NCBI RefSeq assembly: GCF_018279705.1
Contig: NZ_CP036498.1
Location: forward strand, 5,101,001-5,165,000
Direction of reading: 5' to 3'
Length of the DNA stretch: 64,000 nucleotides
Origin: Tardiphaga alba
GTDB lineage: Bacteria; Pseudomonadota; Alphaproteobacteria; Rhizobiales; Xanthobacteraceae
Shown: piece after piece, positions 1 through 8,735 of the stretch
Numbering within the stretch: the first letter of the stretch is position 1
How the letters are laid out: each line of letters begins with the position of its first letter
The notes under the pieces: model-generated
Seen by the model: only the letters and a program-made list of their open reading frames with translations
Told to the model about the DNA's origin: nothing
Databases searched by the model: none
Position numbers and translations under genes: made by a program

Positions 1-256
1 TCGAGGTCATCGGCACGCGCTTGGCGATGACGGCACCGATGCCGCCACCGATGGCGATGCCGAGGATGACCAGGATCCAGCCGAGCGCATCGGCCGGCGG
101 ATGCGCGGCCAGGGTGGTGCCGACGGCGATGGCCATGCCGACCATACCGAAGAAATTGCCCTGGCGGCTCGAAGCCGGGCTCGACAGGCCGCGCAACGAC
201 ATGATGAAGAGCACGCCGGCGACCAAGTAAAGCAGTGCAGACAGATTGGCGTTCAT
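1..256 (-). CDS. pntB: NAD(P) transhydrogenase subunit beta, N-terminal part (cut by window edge)
   Basis: This is the N-terminal 85 codons of the membrane/NADP-binding beta subunit of the proton-translocating transhydrogenase; the rest lies outside the window. Translation from the ATG at 254-256 gives MNANLSALLYLVAGVLF, then a conserved SLRGLSSP segment and an RQGNFFGM stretch typical of PntB, followed by further hydrophobic helices. It is the third gene of the pnt operon, 42 bp after pntA2. The enzyme couples hydride transfer from NADH to NADP+ with inward proton flow. The identification rests on sequence recognition and on the two upstream pnt genes. Confidence 0.93.
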   Translation of the reverse strand, partial: MNANLSALLYLVAGVLFIMSLRGLSSPASSRQGNFFGMVGMAIAVGTTLAAHPPADALGWILVILGIAIGGGIGAVIAKRVPMTS

Positions 257-298
257 CTCAGGACCCCATCACTTTCGTCACCTTGAGGTGAGCGCCAA

Positions 299-613
299 TC
301 ACTTGGACTTCTTCTTGTACATTGCGAGCATGCGCTGGGTGACCAGGAAGCCGCCAAAGATATTCACGCAGGCAAAAATCAGCGCCACGAAGCCGAAACC
401 GCGGGCGAGCACGCCACCGCTGCCGGCCAGCTTGACACCAACCGCGAGCAGAGCGCCGACCACGATCACCGACGAGATCGCATTGGTCACCGACATCAGC
501 GGCGTATGCAGCGCGGGGGTCACCGACCACACCACGAAATAGCCGACGAACACCGCGAGCACGAAAATGGAGAGCTGAAAAACGAACGGGGAAACCAGCG
601 AAGCATGATCCAT
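299..613 (-). CDS. pntAB: NAD(P) transhydrogenase subunit alpha 2, membrane part
   Basis: This 104-aa protein has three or four hydrophobic segments and is the membrane portion of a split alpha subunit, as in Rhodospirillum and rhizobia, where alpha is divided into a soluble PntAA and a membrane Pnt[15 protein letters not shown] motif, shared with the C-terminal part of one-piece PntA proteins, supports this, as does its place between pntAA (11 bp upstream) and pntB. It forms the proton channel together with PntB. Length is normal for the family (about 100-140 aa). Confidence 0.95.
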   Translation of the reverse strand: MDHASLVSPFVFQLSIFVLAVFVGYFVVWSVTPALHTPLMSVTNAISSVIVVGALLAVGVKLAGSGGVLARGFGFVALIFACVNIFGGFLVTQRMLAMYKKKSK

Positions 614-624
614 GGCGGCTCTCC

Positions 625-1755
625 TTAGGCAGTCTTCGGCTGGAAGTTCGGATGGATGACGGCACCATCCTTGGTGAGCGCCGTGGCCTTCACCAACTCG
701 TCGTCCCAGTTCACCGCGAGCGCCTTGGTCTCCTTGTTCACCAGCGTCTCGATGAAGGAGAACAGGTTTCGCGCATAGAGGCTGGAGGCGGAAGCTGCGA
801 CGCGGCCGGCGACATTGGTGAAGCCGACAATCTTGATGCCGTTGATATCTGCGACTTCGCCGGGCTTCGCGCCTTCCACATTGCCACCGCGCTCGACGGC
901 AAGATCGACCAGGACCGAACCGGGCTTCATCGACGCAACCATGTCAGCCGTGACCAGACGCGGCGCCGGGCGGCCAGGGATCAACGCGGTGGTGATGATG
1001 ATGTCCTGCTTCTTGATATGCTCGGCGGTGAGTGCGGCCTGCTTGGCCTGATACTCTTTCGACATTTCCTTGGCGTAGCCGCCAGCAGTCTGGGCGTTCT
1101 TGAACTCGTCGTCCTCAACAGCCAGGAATTTCGCACCGAGGCTCTCCACCTGCTCCTTGGTGGCCGGGCGCACGTCGGTCGCAGTCACGACAGCGCCGAG
1201 ACGGCGCGCGGTGGCGATGGCCTGCAGGCCGGCAACGCCGACGCCCATCACGAACACCTTAGCGGCCGGAATGGTGCCCGCTGCGGTCATCATCATCGGG
1301 AAGGCGCGGCCGAAATATTCGGCGGCCTCGATCACCGCACGATAACCGGCGAGATTGGCCTGCGACGACAGCACGTCCATCACCTGCGCGCGGGTGATGC
1401 GCGGCATCAACTCCATGGCGAAGGCCGACACGCCGGCATCGGCGATGGTCTTCAGCGCGGCTTCATTGCCATAGGGATCCATGATCGCGATCACCAGCGC
1501 ACCGCGCTTGTAATTCGCGAGCTCCGAAGCTTCCGGACGCTTCACCTTGATGACGATGTCGGCATCCTTGACCGCATCGGCCGAGATAGTCGCGCCAACG
1601 GCGGTGTATTCGGAGTCCGGCATGCCCGACTTGATGCCCGCACCCGGCTCGATCGCCACTTCGGCACCAAGCGTCTTGAACTTCTTGATCGTGTCCGGCG
1701 AGACCGCGACGCGCGGTTCGAGCGGATCGATTTCCTTGGCAACGGCAATCTTCAT
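625..1755 (-). CDS. pntAA: Re/Si-specific NAD(P)+ transhydrogenase subunit alpha 1
   Basis: This 376-aa soluble domain binds NAD(H) and passes hydride to NADP on PntB. The N-terminus carries the alanine dehydrogenase/PNT signature ([14 protein letters not shown], residues 8-20), the conserved RAQ-type loop lies near residues 119-125, and a Rossmann GxGxxG motif (GVGVAG) sits at residues 171-176, followed by a DVRP turn. It opens the pnt operon. The oxidase subunit IV gene lies about 80 bp upstream on the same strand. The full set of motifs and normal length make the call secure. Confidence 0.97.
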   Translation of the reverse strand: MKIAVAKEIDPLEPRVAVSPDTIKKFKTLGAEVAIEPGAGIKSGMPDSEYTAVGATISADAVKDADIVIKVKRPEASELANYKRGALVIAIMDPYGNEAALKTIADAGVSAFAMELMPRITRAQVMDVLSSQANLAGYRAVIEAAEYFGRAFPMMMTAAGTIPAAKVFVMGVGVAGLQAIATARRLGAVVTATDVRPATKEQVESLGAKFLAVEDDEFKNAQTAGGYAKEMSKEYQAKQAALTAEHIKKQDIIITTALIPGRPAPRLVTADMVASMKPGSVLVDLAVERGGNVEGAKPGEVADINGIKIVGFTNVAGRVAASASSLYARNLFSFIETLVNKETKALAVNWDDELVKATALTKDGAVIHPNFQPKTA

Positions 1756-1833
1756 GGGTCCTCCGGCGGAGCTCGTCCGCGCGTGGGCAATCAGGTCAGG
1801 GATGGAGCCGCGGCGCTGCGGCGAACGGTGGGA

Positions 1834-1986
1834 TCAGGTCAGAAAAATGCCCATCAGCGCCACGATAGCGACGACCGAGATGGTGCCCCATTTCACAAGC
1901 ACCAGGAAACCTTCATAGGTCTGCTCATGCGCCGGGTAATCGTTGCCATCCGCCGTGGTGTAGGCAACTTCGCTATGATCAGCCAT
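1834..1986 (-). CDS. aa3-type cytochrome c oxidase subunit IV
   Basis: This is a 50-aa single-helix membrane protein. A short polar N-terminus (MADHSEVAY) leads into YEGFLVLVKWGT and a hydrophobic helix ending ALMGIFLT. The Y-x-GF-x(4)-KWGT signature followed by one helix matches the bacterial aa3 oxidase subunit IV family (PF07835), which has one transmembrane helix in the Paracoccus and Rhodobacter enzymes. The catalytic oxidase subunits are not in this window. The gene lies just upstream of pntAA on the same strand. Start at the ATG of 1984-1986. Confidence 0.88.
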   Translation of the reverse strand: MADHSEVAYTTADGNDYPAHEQTYEGFLVLVKWGTISVVAIVALMGIFLT

Positions 1987-2093
1987 TCCAGTCTCCCGCA
2001 GTATTATGATCTATTGCCACGGAATTAGCGTAATTGAATATGGACAGCAATGTCTGCTTGAGAGCAAAGCATGCCTTTAAATGGTGCAGCGCA

Positions 2094-2486
2094 CTATGCA
2101 GGCCAGTTATCGCGGATCCAGCGGGTGAGAGATTGCTCGCTCACTTCGCCGGCGGCGAGCGAAAGAATGATCGTCGTCGCTTCAGCGGGATCAGGCGAGA
2201 ACGCGATGTCGTTCTTCATCAGAAAGATCGTCATCGACATAAAGGCGATGCGCTTATTGCCGTCGATGAAGGCATGGTTCTTCGTAAGCCCGTAAGCATA
2301 AGCCGCGGCAAGCTCGGGTAATTCCGATTGCTCATAGCGCCATTTGTTGATCGGGCGATCGAGCGCTGACTGCAACATGCCTTCATCGCGCAAGCCGGGC
2401 GCGCCACCAAACCGACGAAGCTGTCGGCTATGGATGGCAATCGCTTGTTCGTACGTAATCCAGCGCGGCTCGTTCGCCTCGCTCAT
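2094..2486 (-). CDS. doc: Death-on-curing (Doc/Fic fold) family toxin
   Basis: This 130-aa protein has the Doc/Fic core motif HAFIDGNKRIAF (about residues 72-83), matching the HxFx(D/E)(A/G)NKR signature of Doc toxins. Family knowledge: Doc phosphorylates elongation factor EF-Tu and stalls translation. The N-terminus has the ITYEQAIAIHSRQ start common to chromosomal Doc proteins. It lies 12 bp downstream of an AbrB-fold antitoxin gene on the same strand, the usual antitoxin-first order. No frameshift or loss of the core histidine is seen, so it looks intact. The target and activity are inferred from family only. Confidence 0.9.
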   Translation of the reverse strand: MSEANEPRWITYEQAIAIHSRQLRRFGGAPGLRDEGMLQSALDRPINKWRYEQSELPELAAAYAYGLTKNHAFIDGNKRIAFMSMTIFLMKNDIAFSPDPAEATTIILSLAAGEVSEQSLTRWIRDNWPA

Positions 2487-2498
2487 TGTCGCCTCCTG

Positions 2499-2723
2499 TC
2501 ACTTTGCCAGAGCCGCGAGCGTGTCCTTGTATTTGTCCATGACCTCGTCGGCGGCTTCCATTGTCCGTTCAAAGTCCGGGTCATACGGCATGAGCTGCAA
2601 GCCGCCACCCGCCAATTCCGTCACATACAGCTCTTGACCTCTTTGGAGGTCGAGCCGCTGCATCAATTCCTTGGGCAACAACAGGCCGTCGGAATTACCG
2701 ATCTTCTTGATCTCGAGCTTCAT
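2499..2723 (-). CDS. AbrB/MazE-fold antitoxin (SpoVT-AbrB domain)
   Basis: This 74-aa protein begins MKLEIKKIGNSDGLLLPKE, the swapped-hairpin AbrB DNA-binding fold (a xxIGNSxGxxLPxxLxxxL pattern), with an acidic and charged C-terminal tail that should wrap the Doc toxin. The ATG at 2721-2723 is chosen because homology begins there; the open frame runs upstream to 2822 but enters a hairpin region. Family knowledge: such antitoxins neutralise the partner and repress their own operon. The toxin gene follows after 12 bp. Confidence 0.9.
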   Translation of the reverse strand: MKLEIKKIGNSDGLLLPKELMQRLDLQRGQELYVTELAGGGLQLMPYDPDFERTMEAADEVMDKYKDTLAALAK

Positions 2724-2790
2724 CGTGCTTTTCCTGAATCGTGGCCACAATCGGCCGGTTTTGCTCGGGTAAAACCTCCTGCTCACCCAA

Positions 2791-2828
2791 AGAAAAGGGA
2801 GTGTTATACAGATGTATAACACTCCCTT
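2791..2828 (-). terminator. Rho-independent terminator of pepF with 15-bp stem, possible TA operator
   Basis: Perfect 15-bp inverted repeat: arms 2795-2809 and 2814-2828, with a 4-nt loop. On the minus strand it is followed by TTTTCTTT, and it begins 30 nt after the pepF stop codon, so a terminator is the simplest reading. It also lies 70-105 bp upstream of the antitoxin start, where the AbrB-type repressor would be expected to bind, so a double role is possible but unproven. Confidence 0.8.
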
Positions 2829-2857
2829 AAATAACGTTCAACAAATGTTTTACGGCC

Positions 2858-4759
2858 CTATCCCATCGCCTCCAGTTCATCGATCATCCCGGCGATGACC
2901 GACAGCCCGCCGTCCCAGAAGGTCGGGTCCTTGGCATCCAGCCCGAAGGGCGCGAGCAGTTCGGAATAGTGCTTGGTGCCGCCGGCGGCGAGCATCGCGA
3001 GATAGCGCTCCGCAAAGCCTTCCTGGGCATTCTCGTAGACAGCGTAAAGCGAGTTCACGAGGCAGTCGCCAAAGGCATAGGCGTAGACGTAGAACGGCGA
3101 ATGGATGAAGTGCGGGATATACATCCAGAAATTCTCATAGCCCGGCTTGATCTCGATGGCCGGGCCGAGGCTTTCATTCTGCACGCTCAGCCAGAGCTGG
3201 CCGATCCGCTCCGCGGTAAGTTCGCCATTGCGGCGCTCGGTGTGGACGGCGCGCTCGAATGAATAGAACGCAATCTGGCGCACGACCGTATTGATCATGT
3301 CCTCGACCTTGCCGGCCAGCAAGGCCTGACGCTGCTTGGCGCTTTTGGTCTGAGCCAGCAGGCGCTTGAAGGTCAGCATCTCGCCGAACACCGAGGCCGT
3401 CTCCGCGAGGGTCAGCGGCGTCGGCGCCATCAGCGCGCCGTTCTTCGCCGCAAGCACCTGATGCACGCCGTGTCCGAGCTCATGGGCGAGCGTCATCACG
3501 TCCCGCGGTTTGCCCTGATAATTCATCAGCACATAGGGATGCGCCGAAGGCGTGGTCGGATGCGAGAAGGCGCCCGGCGCCTTGCCCGGACGCACCGGCG
3601 CGTCGATCCAGCGATCGGTGAAGAAGCGTTTCGCGATTCCCGCCATCTCCGGCGAGAACGCGCCGTAGGCCGTCAGCACCATGTCCTGCGCATCGGACCA
3701 GGAGATTGTGCCAGTCGGCGCGAAAGGCAGCGGCGCGTTGCGGTCCCAGTGCGGCAATTTCTTCTTGCCGAACCATTTTGCCTTCAGCTGGTAGTAGCGA
3801 TGCGACAACTTTGGGTAAGCCGCGCGCACGGAAGCCACCAGCGCGTCAACGACTTCGCGTTCGACACGGTTGTTGAGATGGCGGCTATCGGCCACATCCT
3901 GAAAACCACGCCAGCGGTCGGAGATTTCCTTGTCCTTCGACAGCGTGTTGGTGATCAGCGCGAAGGTGCGCTCATTCGCCTTGAACGTAGTCGCCAGCGC
4001 CTGCCCGGCCGCCTTGCGCTTGGCGGCGTCGCGGTCCTGTAGCAGCGTCAGCGTCGGCTCGATGGCCAATTCCTTGCCGCCGACCTTGAAGCGCAGGCCT
4101 GCAATCGTCTGATCGAACAGGCGGTTGAAAGCGCCGTAGCCGGTCTGCGATTTTTCGTGAAACAGCTGCTCGACGCGGTCTTCGAGCTGGTACGGTTTGT
4201 CCTTGCGGCTGTCCTCGATCCACGGCCGGTAATGTCCGAGTTCGGGCGATTGCATCGCACGCTCGATGACATCATCCTCGATCCGGTTCAATTCCAGCGC
4301 GAAAAACAGCAGATGCACCGAGGCCGCCGTGATGCGCTCGGAAACGTCGCCGTAGAATTTCGAGATCGCGGGATCGACGGTGTTGCCGGCATGGATGAGG
4401 CCGGCATAGGAACCGAGACGGCCGGCGAGATCGTCGATCGCCTCATAGCTGCGGACAGCTTCTGCCAGCCAGGCGCCACCATTGGACTTCGCCGTTTCTT
4501 CCGCCAGTTTGCCCTTATAGGCCGCCTCGAAGGCCGCGCAGTCCGCATCGATCTTGTCGAGATCGCGCGCGATTTCCGGTGCGGTGATCGAAGAATAGAG
4601 ATCCGCCAAATTCCATTCCGGCAATTTTCCCGCGGGTGACTTCGCTGCAGCCTTCGGCGCGGCCTTGCGCACCGGTTTCTTCACGACTGCAGTCTTCTTG
4701 GCGGCGGATGTCTTTGCGGAAGACTTGCGGGCGGATTTCGCGGTAGCGGATTTAGGCAT
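2858..4759 (-). CDS. pepF: M3 family oligoendopeptidase F (zinc metallopeptidase)
   Basis: This 633-aa protein is a PepF/M3B-type oligopeptidase, a cytosolic zinc enzyme that cuts short peptides. The catalytic HELGH (residues 426-430) is preceded by the M3B-typical PYVLMNYQGKPRDVMTLA stretch, and a downstream glutamate in LAETASVFGE supplies the third zinc ligand. The first 45 residues are unusually rich in Lys, Ala and Ser (a histone-H1-like tail) and lie outside the catalytic domain, so the true start could be later, near LPEWNLADLY. It stands alone, with a strong terminator downstream. Confidence 0.93.
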   Translation of the reverse strand: MPKSATAKSARKSSAKTSAAKKTAVVKKPVRKAAPKAAAKSPAGKLPEWNLADLYSSITAPEIARDLDKIDADCAAFEAAYKGKLAEETAKSNGGAWLAEAVRSYEAIDDLAGRLGSYAGLIHAGNTVDPAISKFYGDVSERITAASVHLLFFALELNRIEDDVIERAMQSPELGHYRPWIEDSRKDKPYQLEDRVEQLFHEKSQTGYGAFNRLFDQTIAGLRFKVGGKELAIEPTLTLLQDRDAAKRKAAGQALATTFKANERTFALITNTLSKDKEISDRWRGFQDVADSRHLNNRVEREVVDALVASVRAAYPKLSHRYYQLKAKWFGKKKLPHWDRNAPLPFAPTGTISWSDAQDMVLTAYGAFSPEMAGIAKRFFTDRWIDAPVRPGKAPGAFSHPTTPSAHPYVLMNYQGKPRDVMTLAHELGHGVHQVLAAKNGALMAPTPLTLAETASVFGEMLTFKRLLAQTKSAKQRQALLAGKVEDMINTVVRQIAFYSFERAVHTERRNGELTAERIGQLWLSVQNESLGPAIEIKPGYENFWMYIPHFIHSPFYVYAYAFGDCLVNSLYAVYENAQEGFAERYLAMLAAGGTKHYSELLAPFGLDAKDPTFWDGGLSVIAGMIDELEAMG

Positions 4760-4787
4760 GAAAACTTTCGGCTAGATACAGCGGCGA

Positions 4788-5216
4788 TCACACATAGGCG
4801 GCCAGTTGCGGGGCGACATGGACGAGCAGCTCTTCGCCTTCCAGCAGGAGCGGCTCGACCCTGTCATTCATCATATGGCGAATCGTACACCACACCATGA
4901 CAATCCGTGCGACAAGCGGCCATCGCGTGGTCCGCACGGCATTGCGGGCATGCATCGCCACCAGCGGCAGGCTGCGATGCTCGAACAGCAGCGTGCCCTG
5001 GCCGTCTTCCAGCACGTAAAGCCCGCCGATCCGTGACACGCATATGGTGCAGGCCTGATCCGGGCCGAGCAGATAGAATTGCGCATCGCCGCTCTCGGTA
5101 AGGCCGGTGTCCCAGCCCTGCCCGCGACGCCCCATGTCGAGGGTCTCGCCCAGCGTGCGAAGCTCCGTTTCGCTCCAAGCGCCGGTTTGCGGCTTCCGAA
5201 ATGCAATGACATTCAT
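4788..5216 (-). CDS. Conserved protein of unknown function coupled to an XRE regulator
   Basis: This 142-aa protein is not recognised. It begins MNVIAFRKPQTGAWSETELRTL and has a Gly-rich central part with two cysteines (ACTICVSRIGGLYVLEDG), then a short hydrophobic stretch (VARIVMVWCTI) and a glutamate-rich tail. No signal peptide or catalytic signature is evident. Its start codon overlaps the XRE gene's stop by 4 bp (5213-5216), so the two are translationally coupled and probably act together. A partner or co-regulator of the XRE protein is an inference; a toxin role cannot be excluded but has no direct support. Confidence 0.7.
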   Translation of the reverse strand: MNVIAFRKPQTGAWSETELRTLGETLDMGRRGQGWDTGLTESGDAQFYLLGPDQACTICVSRIGGLYVLEDGQGTLLFEHRSLPLVAMHARNAVRTTRWPLVARIVMVWCTIRHMMNDRVEPLLLEGEELLVHVAPQLAAYV

Positions 5217-5542
5217 TTGGATGCTCCGAACAACAACCGGTGCAATTCCGGCTCGTAATAGACCAGCAGATGCCTGGCGAATTCCGGGGGCTCGAGCTTC
5301 AAGGCGAGCGCCCAGGCTTCCATTGTCTCCGTCGGCACTCGGCTGAAGCCGTTCTCAACCTGCGAGATGAACGTGTAGTATTTGAGGCCCAGCCTTGCGG
5401 CGAGATCGACCTGCGAAAGCCCAGCCTCGGTCCGTCGTGCCTTCAGCCAATTGCCTGCTTCTTTTCGCAGCGCACGCGTTTCCGGTGCGGCTTTGCTCAC
5501 AGCCGCATTGCCTGAAACTTCTTGATCTTTTCCAAGTTTCAT
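5213..5542 (-). CDS. XRE-family helix-turn-helix transcriptional regulator
   Basis: This protein of about 109 aa has one HTH_3 domain: LSQVDLAARLGLKYYTFISQVENG matches the Cro/CI pattern (A-RLG--xxxISxxENG). The frame is open to a TTG at 5560, but the ATG at 5540-5542 is preferred. A 20-bp inverted repeat (5535-5554) covers this start, suggesting autoregulation. The downstream unknown gene overlaps by 4 bp. The C-terminal part (FARHLLVYYEPELHRLLF) is not a known sensor domain. DNA binding is secure; the target genes are unknown apart from its own operon (inferred). Confidence 0.85.
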   Translation of the reverse strand: MKLGKDQEVSGNAAVSKAAPETRALRKEAGNWLKARRTEAGLSQVDLAARLGLKYYTFISQVENGFSRVPTETMEAWALALKLEPPEFARHLLVYYEPELHRLLFGASK

Positions 5543-5554
5543 GTTTACGAAACT
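5535..5554. promoter_or_regulatory. Inverted repeat over the XRE start, likely autoregulatory operator
   Basis: AGTTTC at 5535-5540 and GAAACT at 5549-5554 form perfect 6-bp arms with an 8-bp spacer, a spacing that suits a dimeric HTH protein. It covers the first codons of the preferred XRE start, the usual place for an autorepressor site. Binding is inferred. Confidence 0.5.
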
Positions 5555-5652
5555 ACTCAAGATGAATTGCTCGACCTGATGACTATTCGTAGCAGCTTTG
5601 AAGCTCTGCGAAAACGTTGCAGGCGCGATGAGACGGTCTCGAAGAGCCCAGC

Positions 5653-5994
5653 ATGGCGTTTACCGATCGCAGTTTCACGGACCGCAATGATGCGCCCGCG
5701 ACCCCGGGTGGGGTCAAGGAGCTGTTTGCCGTTATTCTGCTGATGACGCTGGCGGCAGGACTGGCCTTGCGCGCATTTGTCTCGCTCGACGCACTGGCGC
5801 CAATTGTCGCGACTTTGCTATTCGCACTCGCAGCATCGATCGCCGGTGGCGCGCTGATTCCGCACAATCGCAAACGCCGCGCTGCCTGGCTCGATGTCGC
5901 CGGCGTCCTGACCTTTATCGGTGTCGGCCTTTCGATCGTGATCGACCCGGACCAGATGGTCCGCTTGGTCATGCCTTCGGATCAACCTGACTAA
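5653..5994 (+). CDS. Small three-helix membrane protein, unknown function
   Basis: This 113-aa protein has a polar N-terminus of about 20 residues and three predicted transmembrane helices (roughly residues 23-45, 48-68 and 80-98), separated by a basic loop HNRKRRAAW. No functional motif is recognised. The helix pattern and codon use agree with a real gene, and it lies alone between the divergent XRE gene and the co-directional terC gene. The start ATG at 5653 is preceded by a modest purine stretch. No function can be assigned. Confidence 0.65.
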   Translation: MAFTDRSFTDRNDAPATPGGVKELFAVILLMTLAAGLALRAFVSLDALAPIVATLLFALAASIAGGALIPHNRKRRAAWLDVAGVLTFIGVGLSIVIDPDQMVRLVMPSDQPD

Positions 5995-6110
5995 CAACTG
6001 GATCAACCGCGGGAATGTCCCCGCATTGAAGAAACGTCCCGGACCGGGCCCCTCTGGCAGCTCCAAAAGCTGTGATGTCGGACTGGACGTTCATACACAG
6101 AGAGGCCCGT

Positions 6111-6752
6111 ATGTCGGAACTGTTTACGCCCGAAGCCCTATCCGCATTGCTCCAGGTCATCATGATCGACCTGGTTCTCGCCGGTGACAACGCTATCGTC
6201 ATCGGCCTCGCCGCCGCCGGTCTGCCCAAAGAGCAGCGTGCCCGTGCGATCCTGATCGGCATCGTTGCCGCCACCGTCCTCCGTATCGGTTTTGCCAGCG
6301 TCACCGTCCAGCTGCTGCAGATCATCGGTCTTCTGCTCGCCGGCGGCCTCCTGCTGCTGTGGGTGTGCTGGAAGATGTGGAGCGAATTGCGCTCCGGCCA
6401 CGAACACGATCTCGAAGAGATCGAGCGCATGAACGAGGATGGCAGCGCCCCGCGCAAGACGATGGGTCAGGCGATCTGGCAGATCACCCTCGCCGACGTC
6501 TCGATGTCGCTCGACAACGTGCTGGCGGTGGCGGGCGCTGCCCGCGAGCACCCGACCATCCTGATCTTCGGCCTCGTTCTGTCGATCGCACTGATGGGCC
6601 TTGCCGCGAGCTTCATCGCAAAACTGCTGCAGAAGCATCGCTGGATCGCCTATGTCGGCCTCGCCATCATCCTCTATGTGGCCGGCGACATGATCTATCG
6701 CGGTGGCCTCGAAGTCTGGCCGCACGCGACGGCCTATCTGCAGAAGAGCTAA
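6111..6752 (+). CDS. TerC/YjbE-family integral membrane protein
   Basis: This 213-aa membrane protein has the TerC hallmarks: an acidic helix motif DLVLAGDNAIVIG near the N-terminus and a second copy LADVSMSLDNVLAVAG in the middle, giving the internal two-fold repeat of the family. Seven or so helices are predicted. Related proteins (YjbE, YceF, MeeF types) are linked to manganese or other metal export to secreted enzymes; the substrate here is unknown. The ATG at 6111 is chosen over 6072 because an AGAGAGG ribosome-binding site lies 6-12 nt upstream and homology begins there. Confidence 0.9.
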   Translation: MSELFTPEALSALLQVIMIDLVLAGDNAIVIGLAAAGLPKEQRARAILIGIVAATVLRIGFASVTVQLLQIIGLLLAGGLLLLWVCWKMWSELRSGHEHDLEEIERMNEDGSAPRKTMGQAIWQITLADVSMSLDNVLAVAGAAREHPTILIFGLVLSIALMGLAASFIAKLLQKHRWIAYVGLAIILYVAGDMIYRGGLEVWPHATAYLQKS

Positions 6753-6777
6753 GCCTTTTCAGAAAAACTAAGCCTTG

Positions 6778-6805
6778 GGGTGGGCGCGGTACGCCGCGCT
6801 CACCC
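6778..6805 (+). terminator. GC-rich hairpin after terC
   Basis: Near-perfect stem: GGGTGGGCGCGG (6778-6789) against GCCGCGCTCACCC (6793-6805) with a 3-nt loop, one G-T pair. It lies 25 bp after the terC stop. There is no good T-run, so it is a weak or factor-assisted terminator at best. Confidence 0.4.
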
Positions 6806-6894
6806 TCTGGATATTATCAAAGCATTAAACTCTGCCGGCCATTTTGGCTCAATTCGGGACACTCGATCCTTTGAGTGCCCGTCCGGAGTCCCCT

Positions 6895-8382
<1,488 letters not shown>

Positions 8383-8735
8383 TTCGCGCGACAAGGCACC
8401 ACTTCGCCGCAATTTGTTGCCGCGCACGCAGTGAACATGTCCTTGTTGTGGCAGGGGAACTTGAACCGTTGCGGTGTGGTGACACACGAAGTCAAAAGCA
8501 GCGGCTGGCAACAGGTGTAACGTTGCAAACCATGTGGGTTGGCGTCAGTTTGTGAGGATATAGCCCGCTGGGTGGTCGCACCTGGATCGGGCCCATGTAT
8601 CTTGGGCGTAGTGTATCTTGGGCGTAATGTATCGTCTGCGGATGGAATCGCGACATACACGCTTCAGCCGAAGCTGCGATGGGAGACTAGAACTGTTCCA
8701 GGTGAATGGAGCAGGTTCACTCGAGAGGAGCGAGA
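8383..8735. other. 353-bp gene-free gap with a short tandem repeat
   Basis: Open frames here on both strands do not resemble proteins. The gap lies between two co-directional genes and must hold the promoter of the L,D-transpeptidase gene. The only structure seen is the 16-bp tandem repeat at 8596-8633; no hairpin terminator stands out after the response regulator. Confidence 0.5.
8596..8633. repeat. 16-bp tandem repeat, 2.4 copies
   Basis: The unit TGTATCTTGGGCGTAG occurs at 8596-8611, again at 8612-8627 with one change (final A), and a third partial TGTATC starts at 8628. It lies about 105 bp upstream of the L,D-transpeptidase start, within the likely promoter region. It may be a slippage product or a repeated binding site. 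Confidence 0.75.

Noticed and set aside
652..2028. A 458-codon plus-strand frame opposite pntAA
   Set aside because: It is antisense to pntAA, rich in Arg, Asp, His and Gly, and lacks any domain. A shadow frame.
5995..6110. A manganese (yybP-ykoY) or similar riboswitch upstream of the TerC-family gene
   Set aside because: TerC-type genes often have such leaders, and some hairpins are present, but the conserved loops of the known riboswitches were not found.
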